Below the pieces are notes generated by a model, which was given only the letters and a program-made list of their open reading frames with translations, was not told the origin of the DNA and ran no database searches. From contig JAOANR010000003.1 of NCBI GenBank assembly GCA_030278955.1, positions 25,745,227 to 25,809,226 on the forward strand: a stretch of DNA of 64,000 nt, given 5' to 3'. This DNA is from Hygrophila difformis. Lineage: Eukaryota > Streptophyta > Magnoliopsida > Lamiales > Acanthaceae. Shown here one piece after another: positions 34,616 through 47,660 of this stretch. A program made the position numbers and the translations under genes. Position 1 is the first letter of the stretch. Every line of letters starts with the position of its first letter.

Positions 34616-37600
34616 TAATCATAAGGGTTTCTGTCGTACGACCTTGACCTTCTGGCAGGTAAGGCATCTTGCCACAAACTCGGCTATTTCTCTCTTCATG
34701 TTCGGCCATGTCCTTGTATAGCTTCTCGCCTCCAGGATGGACCGAGTATGGGGTATTATGGCCTTCCTCCATCACTTTCTGCTTCAGGTCCTCGCATTTT
34801 CGTGGTATGCACCACCTTCCCTTGAAGCGGATGCTTCCGTCCTCATGAATTTTAAAATCCATTGCCTTTCCTTCAGCAATGCTCTTCCTAATTTCCTCCA
34901 GCTTTTCATCACCCGGTTGTGCTAGTCGTATTTCATCGAGTATGGTAGATCCTGCTACCATCGTGTTGACGACCTCACTTACTTCGCCAGAGTGTACCAA
35001 CTCCAGACTTAATTTTGCCAAGTCTCTGTACAACTCGGCCGGTACCATAAGTGAATTCACCACGTGTTGAGTTTTTCGACTCAAGGCATCGGCCACAACG
35101 TTGGCTTTTCCTTCGTGATACGCGATTTCCAGGTCGTAATCCTTAATCAGTTCCAACCATCTTCTTTGCCTCAAATTCAGCTCTTTTTGCGTGAATATAT
35201 ACTTGAGGCTCTTATGGTCGGTGAACATCCGACACTTTCGCCCATAGAGGTAGTGCCTCCATATCTTTAGAGCGAACACGACTGCGGCTAGTTCCAAGTC
35301 GTGCGTCGGATAGTTCTCTTCGTGTGGCTTTAGTTGACGTGATGCGTATGCTATAACCCTTTGATCTTGCATTAGCACGCATCCCAATCCTTCCTTCGAG
35401 GTGTCGCTGTACACCTCAAAGTCTCCATCCTCCGATGGTAATGCCAACACCGGCGCTGTGGTAAGTCGTTTCTTCAATTCTTGGAATGCGGAATCACACT
35501 CAATGGTCCAGTCGTATTTCGCCCCTTTCTTTAACAGCTGTGTCAATGGGCGAGCGATCTTTGAGAAATCCTTTACAAACCTTCGGTAGTATCCTGCCAA
35601 TCCGAGAAAACTTCTTATCTCGGTTGGATTCTTCGGTGGCACCCATTCGGTCACTGCTGAGATCTTTGCTGGGTCTACTGCCACTCCATTGGCGGATACG
35701 ATATGTCCCAGAAATGCCACTTCTCTTAGCCAGAAGTCGCATTTGGACAGCTTGCCATACAACCAATTTACTCGTAAGATCCCTAACACTTTGTGTAAGT
35801 GTTCGGAATGTTCTTCTTCGCTTTTCGAGTAGATCAGGATGTCATCTATAAACACCACTACGCATTGATCTAATAATTCCCGAAACACGTTGTTCATGAG
35901 ATTCATGAACATCGCTGGGGCGTTCGTCAGCCCGAATGATAGCACCGTGAATTCGTAGTGCCTGTAGCGAGGTCTGAATGCCGTCTTTGGGATATCCTTT
36001 TCGGCGATCCTTAACTGGTGGTATCCAGATCGTAAGTCGATCTTTGAAAATACTGAAGCTCCCTTCAGTTGGTCGAACAAATCCTCGATTCTGGGCAACG
36101 GGTACTTGTTCTTGACCGTGACTTGGTTAAGTCCTCTATAATCGATGCATAGTCGTAGACCTCCATCTTTCTTCTTAACGAATAAGATCGGGGCTCCCCA
36201 TGGGGACGTGCTCGGCCTTATGTAGCCCTTCTCTAGCAACTCCTCGAGTTGTTCCTTTAGTTCCTTCATTTCTAGCGGCGCCATACGGTAAGGAGCCTTT
36301 GAGACAGGCTCCGTTCCTGGGATGAGATCTATGGTGAATTCCAGATCTCTCTCAGGCGGCATGCCGGGAACGTCTTCCGGAAATACATTCGGGTATTCTC
36401 TCACCACCGGAATGTTATCCACCTTGACCTCTTCGGCCCCAAGGTTATGAATGTAGCATGCATATAATGCGTAACCCTTACGCATTAAGCTACATAGCTT
36501 AAGGGCGTTAACTATCTTGGTAGACTTCTTAGGGGGCTGGGAGTAAAAGATGACTCTCCTCCCCCTACTCTTTGACAACGTGATCTTTTGTTTTTGGCAA
36601 TCGATCACGGCTTTATATTGGGTTAGCCAATCCATCCCTAGTATGACGTCAAAATCCTTTAGATCGAATTCTACCAGGTTCGCGAAAAACTCTATGTTCT
36701 TTATAACTATCGGAATTCCGTTATATCGCTTAGAGCATGATACTACCTCCCCCGAGGGGAGTTGAATTCCTAAGTTAATCAATTCGCACTTAGGTAGATC
36801 TAGTTCAGGTAAGACTTTAGATGATATTATCGAACAACTAGCTCCTGAGTCAAACAGAACTCTAAGGGGTGTACTTAAGACATGGAACGTACCTCCCATT
36901 ACGTCCCCCTGCACAGGCACATCTGCCTCATTGATGACATTCAACCGCCCCATTGGACGTCCCGGATTGCCTTGCTGATCCCGGTTCGGGTTCTGATTCT
37001 GTTGCTGATTTGGATTCTGTGGAGGACGTTGATTTTGATTGAGATTCTGGTTTTGAGGGGGTCTATACCCCTGGTTGTTTCCATTCCACCCATCTTGGTT
37101 GCGAGACTGAGTTGGCCCCGTGCCTAAGTCCTCCCTCTTGGTGATGTTTTCCAGTCGAGTACGGCACTCATTCGCCATGTGGCCGATGCGACCACACCTG
37201 TAGCAGGCGCCCTGTTGGGGGCACCCTCTGGCCAAATGAGGCCTGCCGCATCTCGGGCAAGGTGGCACCGGGTTACCCCGGAAAAGGGTTCTATCGTCAT
37301 TCCCTCTGTTGTTGTTTTGAGGGGGTCTGTTCAGATCTCCCCGAAAGTTGTTCCCTACAGTATTGTTACCGGAACGGTTGTCTCTACTCCTCTTATCCTG
37401 TCCCTGAGATCCTCGACTGGGTTCTCCGCTCACTTTCCTTTTCAGTTGTTGCACCCTTGCAACAGCTACCGCACGATCATACACCGATTGCAGGTCTGGG
37501 TATTGGACGCCAGTGATCACTTCCCGTATAGTCAAGTTTAGCCCCATTTCAAATTTCTGTGCCTTCTCCGCATCTGTCGGCACGAGTCTTGGTGCGAAAC

Positions 37601-38204
37601 ACACCAACTCCTTGAAACGGGTGTAGTATTCCTGGACTGTTTGCCCTCCTTGTTTCAGAGATAGGAACTCCTCGTACATGACTGACTTTGTGCTCATGGG
37701 ATAAAAGCGATCCCTGATCAGACCCATGAATTCTTCCCAAGAATAGGGTTCCTCGTCCTCGGCTAACTTATCTTGCGTGGCACGCCACAAGTCATCTGCC
37801 TCCCCTCCTAGATAGTACGATGCCACAGGCACCTTCTTGCCAATTGGGCACTTCACCGCGTTTAGTAGCTTGTCGAATGTTCGGATCCATTCTTCGAGTT
37901 TAGCCGGGTCCTCTTCTCCGGCGTAGTGCGGCGGGTGATATGAGTTCACCATAGCTAAGTAGTTAATGCGGGCCTCGGGTGGAGGTACCGCAGCTGCCTG
38001 GCCTTGGTTCACATGCGCGTTCCCTATCGCAATGGGTACCTCTTCTAGAGTGCGTAGGCGCGCGTCCATGTTATTTGGCATAAGGTTTGCCGGCTCCTCT
38101 TGAGCGTGTATCCCTTCGCCGGGTATAGGCATTTCTGGTTGCATAGGGGTTTCGTTGGTGTTTGGAGTAGTGGGCTGGGCGCGTGGTCTTCCTCTCGGTG
38201 CCAT
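34578..38204 (-). CDS. Gag-Pol (Gag, protease, RT, RNase H) of Tekay-like element
   Basis: A 1208-residue frame from ATG 38204 ([10 protein letters not shown]). Gag capsid domain about residues 80-250 ([26 protein letters not shown]), a zinc knuckle [14 protein letters not shown] (about 335-348) preceded by a second cysteine cluster, and aspartic protease with DSGAS (about 450). Reverse transcriptase about 630-800 with the catalytic FIDDIL (about 785), RNase H from about 920 ([11 protein letters not shown]) with TDHKSLKYI, and the start of the integrase zinc-binding region (HPGGEKLY). After that the frame is shifted and ends at 34578, overlapping the integrase frame. Gag and Pol are in one frame here, as is usual for plant chromoviruses. 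Only the end of the frame is damaged. Confidence 0.92.
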   Translation of the reverse strand: MAPRGRPRAQPTTPNTNETPMQPEMPIPGEGIHAQEEPANLMPNNMDARLRTLEEVPIAIGNAHVNQGQAAAVPPPEARINYLAMVNSYHPPHYAGEEDPAKLEEWIRTFDKLLNAVKCPIGKKVPVASYYLGGEADDLWRATQDKLAEDEEPYSWEEFMGLIRDRFYPMSTKSVMYEEFLSLKQGGQTVQEYYTRFKELVCFAPRLVPTDAEKAQKFEMGLNLTIREVITGVQYPDLQSVYDRAVAVARVQQLKRKVSGEPSRGSQGQDKRSRDNRSGNNTVGNNFRGDLNRPPQNNNRGNDDRTLFRGNPVPPCPRCGRPHLARGCPQQGACYRCGRIGHMANECRTRLENITKREDLGTGPTQSRNQDGWNGNNQGYRPPQNQNLNQNQRPPQNPNQQQNQNPNRDQQGNPGRPMGRLNVINEADVPVQGDVMGGTFHVLSTPLRVLFDSGASCSIISSKVLPELDLPKCELINLGIQLPSGEVVSCSKRYNGIPIVIKNIEFFANLVEFDLKDFDVILGMDWLTQYKAVIDCQKQKITLSKSRGRRVIFYSQPPKKSTKIVNALKLCSLMRKGYALYACYIHNLGAEEVKVDNIPVVREYPNVFPEDVPGMPPERDLEFTIDLIPGTEPVSKAPYRMAPLEMKELKEQLEELLEKGYIRPSTSPWGAPILFVKKKDGGLRLCIDYRGLNQVTVKNKYPLPRIEDLFDQLKGASVFSKIDLRSGYHQLRIAEKDIPKTAFRPRYRHYEFTVLSFGLTNAPAMFMNLMNNVFRELLDQCVVVFIDDILIYSKSEEEHSEHLHKVLGILRVNWLYGKLSKCDFWLREVAFLGHIVSANGVAVDPAKISAVTEWVPPKNPTEIRSFLGLAGYYRRFVKDFSKIARPLTQLLKKGAKYDWTIECDSAFQELKKRLTTAPVLALPSEDGDFEVYSDTSKEGLGCVLMQDQRVIAYASRQLKPHEENYPTHDLELAAVVFALKIWRHYLYGRKCRMFTDHKSLKYIFTQKELNLRQRRWLELIKDYDLEIAYHEGKANVVADALSRKTQHVVNSLMVPAELYRDLAKLSLELVHSGEVSEVVNTMVAGSTILDEIRLAQPGDEKLEEIRKSIAEGKAMDFKIHEDGSIRFKGRWCIPRKCEDLKQKVMEEGHNTPYSVHPGGEKLYKDMAEHEERNSRVCGKMPYLPEGQGRTTETLMINATIGNPKLEMG

Positions 38205-38748
38205 GCTGTTGCAAGAACAAGAGAGTTTAGATTCTTTTTGTTGAAGTATTATTTAATGCTTATAAAATAATTTAATTAAACAAATGACGATATTAACAGG
38301 TATTAGTCTACTGGAACCTGTTAGTATAGGTTGTTGGAGTTTAGCGTATCGTTTGTTGTTATTTGGGGTTGGTTCTACTTGCTGCTTTGTTTTTGTTTTT
38401 GTTTTTGTTTTGTTTTTTTTTTTTGAGACCCTAGGGTCCAGGGTGTTGGGGTTTAGGGTTGGAGATACTCTTGTTTGATGATTATCTCTATATAATATAT
38501 ATATATTTAGATATTTATGTTATTTATTAATACTTGTATTTTTGTTTAGTTGTTATCTATAGGTCATTGATTATTATTACCTTGTTCATTTGTTTGATCG
38601 GGTTTTAACAAGGTATTCGAAGAGAAATAATTTAATTAAAATGTAAGGAATACTTTAAGTATACTTGTATAAAATAAATGCTTGTAGATTTATTACTCAA
38701 GAGAAAAATTTTCAGTCGATTACAAGCATTCGTAACAGGAATGAAATA
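38205..38748 (-). other. Untranslated leader before gag (3' part)
   Basis: The internal sequence of the Tekay-like element between the nested solo LTR and the gag start codon. T-rich on plus, with a GTTTTT repeat (38388-38410). No coding signal. Confidence 0.5.
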
Positions 38749-38753
38749 GTAGT

Positions 38754-41480
38754 TGTAATACCCGAGAAATCGACGTCGAGAATTTAAATCCAAAAATAAA
38801 AAAAAAAATTTGGATTTAACTATCGCAACCGAAATAATTCCGAGAGAGCGGAATTAAATATTTTCGGACGATAGCAACTCGAAGAGAGTTATCAGATTAT
38901 CCAACGATCTCGGATAATTCCATATTATGATTTTAGAATTTAAAATCATAATAATAAAAAAAAAAGGGAAAGAAGCCCGCGCAGCAGGAGGCCGCGCGGC
39001 GGCGGCGCGCGGCGCGTGGAGCCCGCGCCGGCGGCCAGTAGGCGATGTTCCAAACGCCAAACGCGGTTTCAACCCCAATTTTCGAGATTTATCATTCCCA
39101 ATCGATACAATTCCAATGCTCAGTCATTTAGGGGTGTATTTGGACTCCTTAGGATAAGTTTTGAGTGTATTAATTCCCACAAAGTTGGATTAAAGGTGGA
39201 TACATGAACCAAGTGGATTAAGTTAACCATGACATTGAAGGAGGGAAATAATTATGGGTTGGTGGCTACAATTCTCGAAAATGACCAGATTTATTCATCC
39301 CTACATTTCCTATGGTCATCAAGGCCCTCATTGGAACCCTAAACACTCTAGAATCTTCTCTTTAACAACCCCAAAAACCACCCCTATCCAACCATCCGAA
39401 AATTAGAAATTCTTTTGGAGAGTGGTGAGAGTTTGTGGGTTGTCTTCATCTTAGCAGAGGCTTGGTCGAGTTTCAAGCCACCTAATCCAACCATCAACTA
39501 GGTAAGGAAGTTTATTGATCATTTCTTCAGTTTTAATTCGATTAATAGCCTTGAATCCTAAGGATTTTGGTCACAAGTCCAACAATAGGTTCAATCGGTG
39601 AAGAGTAGATCTGTGGGGGCTGTGTTGGGCGTCTTCAAGGATTCCAAAGAAGGGATTTTCGATTCTAATCCAACCATAAGTAAGTTAATGATGTGCATAC
39701 CAATTTTTAGAGTTTTTGGTTGAGTATTCGTTGAGTTAGAGTTCGATTTCCATCCTACGCTAAAACTGTCAATTAGGGTTTCTATCCGAATAGTTCTAAT
39801 TGTTCAGCGTTTTTCATCAAGATCCGTTCATTTTTGGTAAAACTTGTCTAAATGAAAAATGTTCCTAACACTTTAAAGATGATTCCTGTAAATTTTCATA
39901 ATTTTTGGACTTGATTTGGTCGATGAAAACAGATCTGGTATTTTCTGCTGTTCATGTTGACAGATTTAAATTTCTAGCATGTCCAGTTTTGTAGTTCATA
40001 TTCCTCCTAGTTATGGACGTTTTTGATGGTCGACTTCTTCATGAAAATTGTTCATCTATGTGTCTAGTTTACTCCTGTGAAATTTCAGAATTTTTGGGTC
40101 AACCTTCGAATTGTTATGGATTTTTAAGTAATCTGTGGTCGGATGAACAGTGACCTATGCACCCTTTTGAAAACAAGTTTCTGAAATGATTTTTTTGGGC
40201 GACTTAGAGTCCGAATTTGCTAAGGCCTATTTCCGAGAAAAACGTTTATTTTGATGTCTCCTAGTAGCTGTAAAATTTTCAGAATTTTCTACAAAGGTTT
40301 ACTACATTTCCTTGTACGAATTTGAAAACTGCTACGGTGTGTTCTTACCGGTAAAATTTGGTTTCGTATGTTTTAATGGTTATTGAGTCGATTGCTACTC
40401 TTTTATGAATCTTATGAATTCTGGAAATGTAGACATGAGTTGTAATGATTAAAATGGGGATTTTGAAACTTTGTGAGTTTTGATCGAGTTAGATGCCCAA
40501 TTTTGGAGGGTAAGTGCACTTGGCGTGAGCTCGTTGGGCCGCCCCCTCTTTTTGGTGGCCAAAACGGCGCCAAGGAAATTATGTTGCGTGATTGTATGAG
40601 TCTATACTCCTAGATGTATCCGTATGGGTTATCAAGGGCTCCGGAGTGTGTCTGTATAGGGTCCGCTACTTTCACTTGCCTTGTGGGTTCGATTCCCCAA
40701 GGTTTATGTTTTTCCTGCGGGTTCGATTCCCCAGGATATTGTTGACTCCTATGGGTTTGATTCCCTAGGATGTATATTGGGTTCTTGCGGGTTCGATTCC
40801 CCAAGGACGAAGTGTCCTCGATCATAATGAACAATGGTAAACGAAGGTATTTGAGTTCTGGAAATAATGATATCCTCGATGATATGGAAACAATGGTAAA
40901 AGAATGTGTTTGAGCTCTTGCGGGTTTGATTCCCCAAGAATGGTTGTTCTTGATAAAAAAAAATGAATAATGATATATTATTCGTATGGTAAAGTGTAAG
41001 AATCTTCCGGAATTATTTTTACCCAACCTTCCTTTTTAAATTACAAATTCTATTTTTAAATCTCTCTTCTAAAAACTTTAAAATTCGTTATGCTATACAT
41101 TAATTTACTCAGTACCGTTGTACTGATAGATACGTTGTCTCTATTTTTTTTTCAGATGTTGAAGATTAGCACATGGCATTACACTTGGGATGGGAATTTT
41201 CGAGGACTTGTCGCACTTGTTTTTAAATTATTTTACGAATTCCGAACTCATGTTTGGCCGTGTTTGGCCCTTAGCTTCCGCACTGTTTTAAATTATGTAC
41301 ATTTGACTTAACTCTGATTTAAACCTTCGGGCACTTATTGAATGGTTTTTAAATTATTTTTAAGTATTGGTACAACTTAGCCTTAGCATCTTCTCAAGTG
41401 AGCTCGAAATGGTTCGCGTCTTGCTTGGGAAGGTGTGGCGGTAATGCCCTGGCCTGGGTGATCAAATCCGGGGTGTTACA
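38754..41480 (+). mobile_element. Solo gypsy-type LTR nested in the Tekay leader
   Basis: 2727 bp, starts TGTAATACCCGAG and ends GGGGTGTTACA. Perfect 5-bp duplication GTAGT (38749-38753 and 41481-41485). Its hairpin is TCAGTA/TACTGA at 41109-41126, followed by a T-rich tract and CAG (41140-41157). Its hairpin slot holds five B-box-like units (40682-40935). A GC-rich block (38972-39045) lies near its 5' end. It belongs to the same LTR superfamily as its host element but is a different family. Confidence 0.88.
40682..40935. repeat. B-box-like hairpin repeats in a solo LTR
   Basis: Five copies of GCGGGTTCGATTCCCC or close variants at about 40683, 40718, 40757, 40785 and 40919, with variable spacers. 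On the LTR sense strand the motif has the same orientation as the units in the LTR at 26807-29781, once that LTR is read on its own strand. The GGG-TTCGATT-CCC stem-loop is preserved. Confidence 0.8.
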
Positions 41481-41485
41481 GTAGT

Positions 41486-41946
41486 GCTGGTAATAGTTTG
41501 GGAAAAAGGGAACATAGATAGTAGTGCATTAGTATGGGGCTCCAAGTGTAGAGAGAATGGGTAGGTGCATCCTCGATGGGATCGTCTCCGTCGCTGGGTA
41601 TGTCAATCGGTGCTGCAGCATTAGGGTTAGGTCCCGGGTTCTGAAGGACCCCTCCGTCAATCTCGTTGGCTAAGGTAGTCAACTCCCAGGCCACGTTCCC
41701 TATTTATTCCTCCAAGTAATCACTCTTGTCTTGGAGTTGGGCCACTTGGGCTTGGAGCTGCGTGACTTGATTTTGCAGCTGGGTTATGTTATGATGATCG
41801 GTCTCCCTAAGATGCCCCAGATGGGCCACGTGGCCCTCTAGCTGTCCTACTCGCTTCTTGAAATAATTGATATGTTGTTGGGACTCTAAGTACGCGTTAG
41901 TCAGTTTCATCATCAAGTTGACCATGTTCGTGTTGGGTTCGGCCAT
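41486..41946 (-). pseudogene. Coiled-coil ORF upstream of gag in the Tekay leader
   Basis: Between the primer site and gag. It starts MAEPNTNMVNLMMKLTNAY at 41946. Residues about 25-80 are rich in L and Q with heptads (ITQLQNQVTQLQAQVAQLQ), a clear coiled coil. An in-frame TAA at 41704-41706 stops it after 80 residues. The same frame then continues with a second part (VAWELTTLANEIDGG, acidic and P-rich) to the point where the solo LTR begins. One nonsense change could therefore have split an ORF of about 150 codons, or the two parts may be chance. I do not recognise it. A separate ORF in front of Gag is not a standard part of chromoviruses. Confidence 0.5.
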
Positions 41947-42406
41947 CTAATGTCAACAAGGAGGTTAGAGTCAGGACATGTTTCAAATAAAAGTCAAGAT
42001 ATGCAGGAATTTAAATCTATATGAATATGCACATGCAATCCCCCCCCCCCCAAAAAAAAACTAATTTAATGTGTTTTTAATTTAAATTTAATCATGGTTT
42101 TAAGTAATTTAAAAAGTTGGGCCTCTATATTGGCCAAAAATAATAATTTGGACTTAAGAAGTAAAAACATGGGTATTTGGGGTCGAAAGGGTTGGGCTTA
42201 TAATAAGTAATTATTGGGTCAAAATAATTTAACCCCTTTGGCTTAAAATATTATACTAAATGGATAGAAGATTTTTGGGCTCAAATTTTGGGCTAAAATA
42301 ATAATACTAGTAGTCTTAAAAACAATAATAATAATAATAAATTAAAAATAATACTTAGTCCAAAATATTGGTTTAAAATAATAATAGTAGCTTTAAAATA
42401 TTCCGG
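41947..42406 (-). other. Tekay leader, 5' part
   Basis: Leader between the primer site and the coiled-coil ORF. It contains a C11-A9 block (about 42041-42060) and short AATAAT arrays. No gene. Confidence 0.45.
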
Positions 42407-42418
42407 GCTCTGATACCA
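42407..42418 (-). other. tRNA-Met primer binding site (Tekay-like)
   Basis: Minus strand TGGTATCAGAGC, complementary to the 3' end of plant initiator tRNA-Met, three bases inside the 5' LTR. It primes first-strand DNA synthesis. Confidence 0.92.
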
Positions 42419-45400
42419 ACTTGTAACACCCCGGATTTGATAACCCAGGCCGGGATGCCACCGCCACACCTCCCTAGCAAGACACGGATTCTTCGAGCTT
42501 GCTAGAGAGATGCAAGGCTATCGGTATTGCAAAAAGGTTTAAAAACTAGTCCGGAATTTATTTAAAAATAAAAATAATAATAATCATTCATCCACACGTA
42601 GCAAAACCGGAAAGTAAAATATCGCAGCGGAAATGTAAAGGGGCCGACATGGTCAAAACTCGGGTTATACAGGCCTGATATGCAAGTGTCAGTAAAAGCG
42701 ATAAAAATAAAGTTTTAAATTTTTATCCCCCAATGCATATGCTCATGCATTATCTCCATACTCTGAAAAGAAAAGACAAAACAACAATTTTATCAGTATA
42801 TAAAATACTGAGTAAGTCGATCCTAACATAGCAATAAAGGGATTTAATTAGATAATTAAAATTTCACTCCTAAACATGCATTTACAAATTTAAAGGAACT
42901 AATATTTTAATTGTGTACTTGAACATGCATTTAATCCACAATAACAATTTAGTCATAATATGAAATTTAAAGACATAATTTAGATGCATAATTTAAAGAC
43001 ATGCATAAATAAATAAATACTTAAAAATATTAAATCTTTTATTTCCCCGTTACGTAACCATTTCTCAATATTTTGTATAGCCGGTGATCCGGCGGCTGTA
43101 GCCGTGTCGTAAGTATCTTGTATAGCCGGTGATCCGGCGGCCGCAGCCGTATCTGCCATACCCAGTAACACTCCGGAGCCTCGGGAAATCCATACGGACA
43201 ATCCCGAGAGAGCAGGCCATGTATCTCCTGCCGATTGGCGTAATATCTCATCTAAATTCTCTCGTCCAGTATAGGCCCGAAGAGAAAGGCTAGAGGGGCA
43301 CCCTGCAGAGCACTCACCCTCGACCAAAGTATCTCATGTATCGTTTCAATTTAATGTATCAGGGTTTTGCAAAAGTATAGATGTATCGTATTTCAAGTCT
43401 TTGATCGTTTGTTACGAAATTTCAAAATCTCTCGATTTAAAAGTCTCTTGGCGTCACAGTTTACGCCTTTTTAATTTAAAAATCCATATCAAGTCCGAAA
43501 AATCTGAAATTTTCACAGTATATCAAAAACATCCCAACGAACAACTTTTGTGTTTTAACTTTCTCGAAATAAGTTGAGGAAACATGTCAAAAATCGAGTT
43601 TATTACGCAAGCAGAATTCTGTCCGGACTCAGGTTTGACACAGTTCAAAGTTTCGACTTTTTAACATATCAAATGGACTCCAAAAATTCTGAAATTTTAT
43701 ATGCACATACTAGACATGATTTCCTACAACTTTCATTTAGATTGCAAAGATCAAATTGGACTAGAAAATATAGAAACATGCTCATCAAGTTCGAATATGA
43801 TCACTGTCTGTTTTCGAAAAAGTCCTAGTAAAACAGTTTATGTCCGGTGCGATTTGAAATAGCAAACGTTAACGAAAATGTCTGAAATTTTTACACGACC
43901 GAGATTTATGTGTTAGAATTAAAAGTCTAGTTTTGAATTTCTCGGATTGAATCCTCGAAATATGAGTTTTAGGCCGATTTCAGAAACTGTGTGTATTGGG
44001 GTTTTTAATTTCGGTTTTTACGTTTCGTTATGTTACGACTATTTCGGACGCCCCTAAACCACCCGTATTGATATGGAAGGCTCAACTTACAGTGATGGTG
44101 TTCTTGAGTCGTCCTAGGGTCGCTCGGCTTGTCCAAAAATACTACGAACGGATCGTTGCACACGTTCTCTTCCTCCTTCGATCCCGAACGTGTTTACAAG
44201 TCCAATATTCGAAAGTTAGATTAAAGATTGGAGATAAAAACAAGAAAGACGAATCTGGATACATCTTACCAATGATCCAAGGGGTGTGAACTTTGATCTA
44301 CACGTTCCTACGGTCGTCGATGGTTGTCGGAAAGTCGCCGGAAGTCCGTCGGAAGTTCGTCGGGAGAGTGTTTTGGCTTGGGAGAGTTTGAGAGTGAATG
44401 GGGAGGGTTTGGAGGCTGCCAATGGAGTGAGAGACACCCCTCCCACGACCTAATACTCCTTCCCCCGTTCAAAATCCACTTTCCATAGTCGAGGGGTCGG
44501 ATTATGGCAAGAAATCGCCGAAAACGCGTAACTTGCACAATTCTGGGGGCTCACGCGGGGTTGGCGCGCTGAAGGGCCAAACCCCGCCCGTCCAGCGCGC
44601 GGCTCCCGTCTGGACTGCGGTCCGGGCGGGTCCGTGCGATCCGATCCGTCGGGTCTTTTCCTCCTCTCTTTCGGACTTCCATCCTTCCACGTTTTCGCGC
44701 TCGATTTTCCGGGTCATTTTCGGTTTATGCTTCTCATCATAAATTTATTCCGACTCAATTTGTAATACCCGAGAATTTTGCAACATAAAATAAACAAATA
44801 AATAAATAAATAAACAATAAATAAATATAATAAACAAATAAATAATTTTAAAAAAAAAAGAAATGAGAAAAGGAATTTAATTCAAGAAGGAATTAAATAT
44901 CCAAGAACCCGTGAAGTCGAAAATAATTTAATTAAATAAATTATTGCACGGAAACCAAATATAGATGGACTTAATATTTCGAACCCGAAATTAATTTGAG
45001 ATCCCAAATAAATTTGAAATAGGATTTAAAGTTCAAGAGATAGCCCAAAAAAATAGAAGGAGAAAGGCCCAAAGAGAAGACAAAGGCCCAAAAGGAAGGA
45101 GGAAGAGGAAGGCCCAAAGGGATTGCACGACCGGCCCAGACCGCGGCCCAGTCTGGGTCTGCGCGGTGTCCGCACGGGGTTTGCACAAACCCAGCGCCAA
45201 CCCCACGCCAGATGCGACAGTCGCGGCGTTGCGCGATTTTCTCGCCCGAATCCGGATTTTCCGACTTCGGTTACTTTTCTTTCGGCTCAAGACACCATAG
45301 GGCAGACTTTGGACGTCCCCTAGGGCTTGTCCATCTATAAATAACCCGTTAGGTTGATCCCAAGCACTTTTGAAACCTTATGAAATCTCTCTACACGTCG

Positions 45401-46592
45401 AAACCCTAATCCCGGAGTCGTCGGAGGCACGAAGGCATTCGAAGACTGGGTTGGACGAAAATTTGGAGACCCTTGCTTTCGTGGTAAGATCTTGTTCATT
45501 CCTTTCCATTCAAGATTCGAAAAAGAATCCTAATTAAACCTCTTTTCTATTCTAAACCCCGATCCGGACGCGTTGAGGAAAAACGAAGGATCTCGGAAGG
45601 AGAACGAAGAACGTGGAAGCCACGCCTCCGAATCATCGAGCCAAGACATCCATAGATCTGTAAGTTAACGCTTACACGGTTTTGGGAGTATTTAAAATAT
45701 TTAAATCTAGAAACTTAATCAAACCTTTCGTAAATCTGTCAACATGTGATTTCTAACGGCGCAACAGTTTTGTCTAATTTTTCCAAACCTTAAAACGACT
45801 TCAAACGGAAAAACTTAAAACACAAAAAACGTTTCTAAGACATAGATCTATCTACTTTAAAATTTTCATAATTTTTCATCGTGTTTTGCTATCCAAAAAC
45901 GACCATGAACAGACCTGCCTTTGGTTTAGATCTTGAAACGGTGACAGAACTTTAGTTCGAACTTGTTGGTGATTTCTACCTTAGATCTAGACCGATCTAG
46001 GCTTGGCGTTGAACATAAGAGTTGTAGATCTATGCGTTAAGAACACCTCCGTAAATTTCAGAATTTTTCGTGATGATTTGATATATGAAAACCGGCCGAA
46101 ACCGAACTGCTTGAAACTAGATCTTGAAATTCTTGACAGAACTTAGGTCCGATCTTGATCCCGTTTTTGACATAGGTTCCAGACCGATTTAGATCTTTTG
46201 CCGAACATGAAAGTTGTAGATAAACATCTTAATATGGTCTCTATAAAATTTCATTAAATTTGGAGTTGATTTGCTATGGTAGAACTCGATATCTTTAAAC
46301 TGTGGTACGTAAAATTCGGACAGATTTGGGTTTCTGCGAAAATTGACATTTTTGACATGTTTGGGTATCTCGGATTGAAAAAGTTAAAACACAAAAGTTG
46401 TTCATCTCGACATTTCTGAGTTAGTAGTGAAATTTCGGAATTTTTGGAATTAAATCTGAATTTAGACGGATTTTAGAGTAAACAGGGGTTTACCGGAAGT
46501 CAAATCTTGAAATCTTGTTGAAACATGAAATTAGCCTTTAAGGTTTAAATGATTGGGAATTCCTTTGAAATAAAATACACTTGAATATATTG

Positions 46593-46780
46593 CTTGCCGA
46601 AAGGCAATTGAAATATCCTGCTTGCCGAAAGGCAATTGAAATATCCTGCTTGCCGAAAGGCAATTGAAATATAGTGCTTGCCGAAAGGCAATTGAAATAT
46701 AATGCTTGCCGAAAGGCAATTGAGATATAACGCTTGCCGGAAGGCAATTGATAAATAAAACTTGCCGAGTGGCGATTGAA
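46593..46780. repeat. 28-bp minisatellite with GAAA-loop hairpin, array 1
   Basis: Seven units of CTTGCCGAAAGGCAATTGA at 46593, 46621, 46649, 46677, 46704, 46732 and 46761. Each contains TTGCC-GAAA-GGCAA, a 5-bp stem closed by a GNRA-type tetraloop. In the last unit the second arm is altered. Confidence 0.9.
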
Positions 46781-47445
46781 ATATAAACTTTAAATATGAG
46801 ACATGAGATATAAAACTAGAAGACTCGAAAAATTGTTCCTTTTAGATTATGCCTTAAAGTATGTCTTGCAATTATTTTACTTTGCGAATTATATTTATGA
46901 TCTTATGAAATCTCTATCCTTTAAATTATGCCATTTAATTATTTTTAGATAAATAAGTTAAATGATGTGGTGTTGTGTGCATGTTTTCTCAAAATCTAAA
47001 TAATGGCTTTGAAACCCCTTAATCATGTTTGTGTTAACTTACTCAGCACGTAGTGCTGACCAAACCATTTTTTTTATTTCTTTTTCTTCCAGAGTTGAGA
47101 ATTATGCATCGTCATATGCATACACGGGAAGCTTGGGAAGATATATTATTTTGAATTTTTGTATTAGACTAGATCTTGCATGAACGGGCCTGTTAACCCG
47201 TGATTAGGCCATGTTGGCCCTATATTTAAATTCCGCTGCATTATACATATGTAATTATTATTTTCCGCTGCAACTCTGATGTATTATTTTTAAATTATAT
47301 ATGAATGGGCTGTTTGAATGTTTTAAATTCTGAAAAACCATAGCCTTGCATCTCTTTAGTGAGCTCGGAGCAACCGTGTCTCGCTAGGGAGGTGTGGCGG
47401 TGACACCCCTACCTGGGTGACCAAAAACCGGCCCGTTCATGCATA

Positions 47446-47660
47446 TGACGAAAGGCAATTGAAATATAATGCTTGCCGAAAGGCAATTGAAATATAATGC
47501 TTGCCGAAAGGCAATTGAGATATAATGCTTGCCGAAAGGCAATTGAAATATAATGCTTGCCGAAAGGCAATTGAGATATGATGCTTGCCGAAAAGAAATT
47601 GATATATAAAGCTTGCCGAAAGGCAATTGATAAATAAAGCTTGCCGAATGGTAATTGAGA
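47446..47660. repeat. 28-bp minisatellite with GAAA-loop hairpin, array 2
   Basis: About eight units of the same repeat as array 1, the first partial, spaced 28 bp from 47472 to 47640. Produced by the tandem duplication of the LTR 3' part. Confidence 0.9.

Noticed and set aside
33643..37541. Many plus-strand frames of 60-157 residues
   Set aside because: Antisense shadows of the gag-pol reading frame on the minus strand.
46593..47660. CRISPR-like regular repeats
   Set aside because: Spacing is a constant 28 bp with near-identical spacers, inside an LTR of a plant genome. It is a minisatellite.
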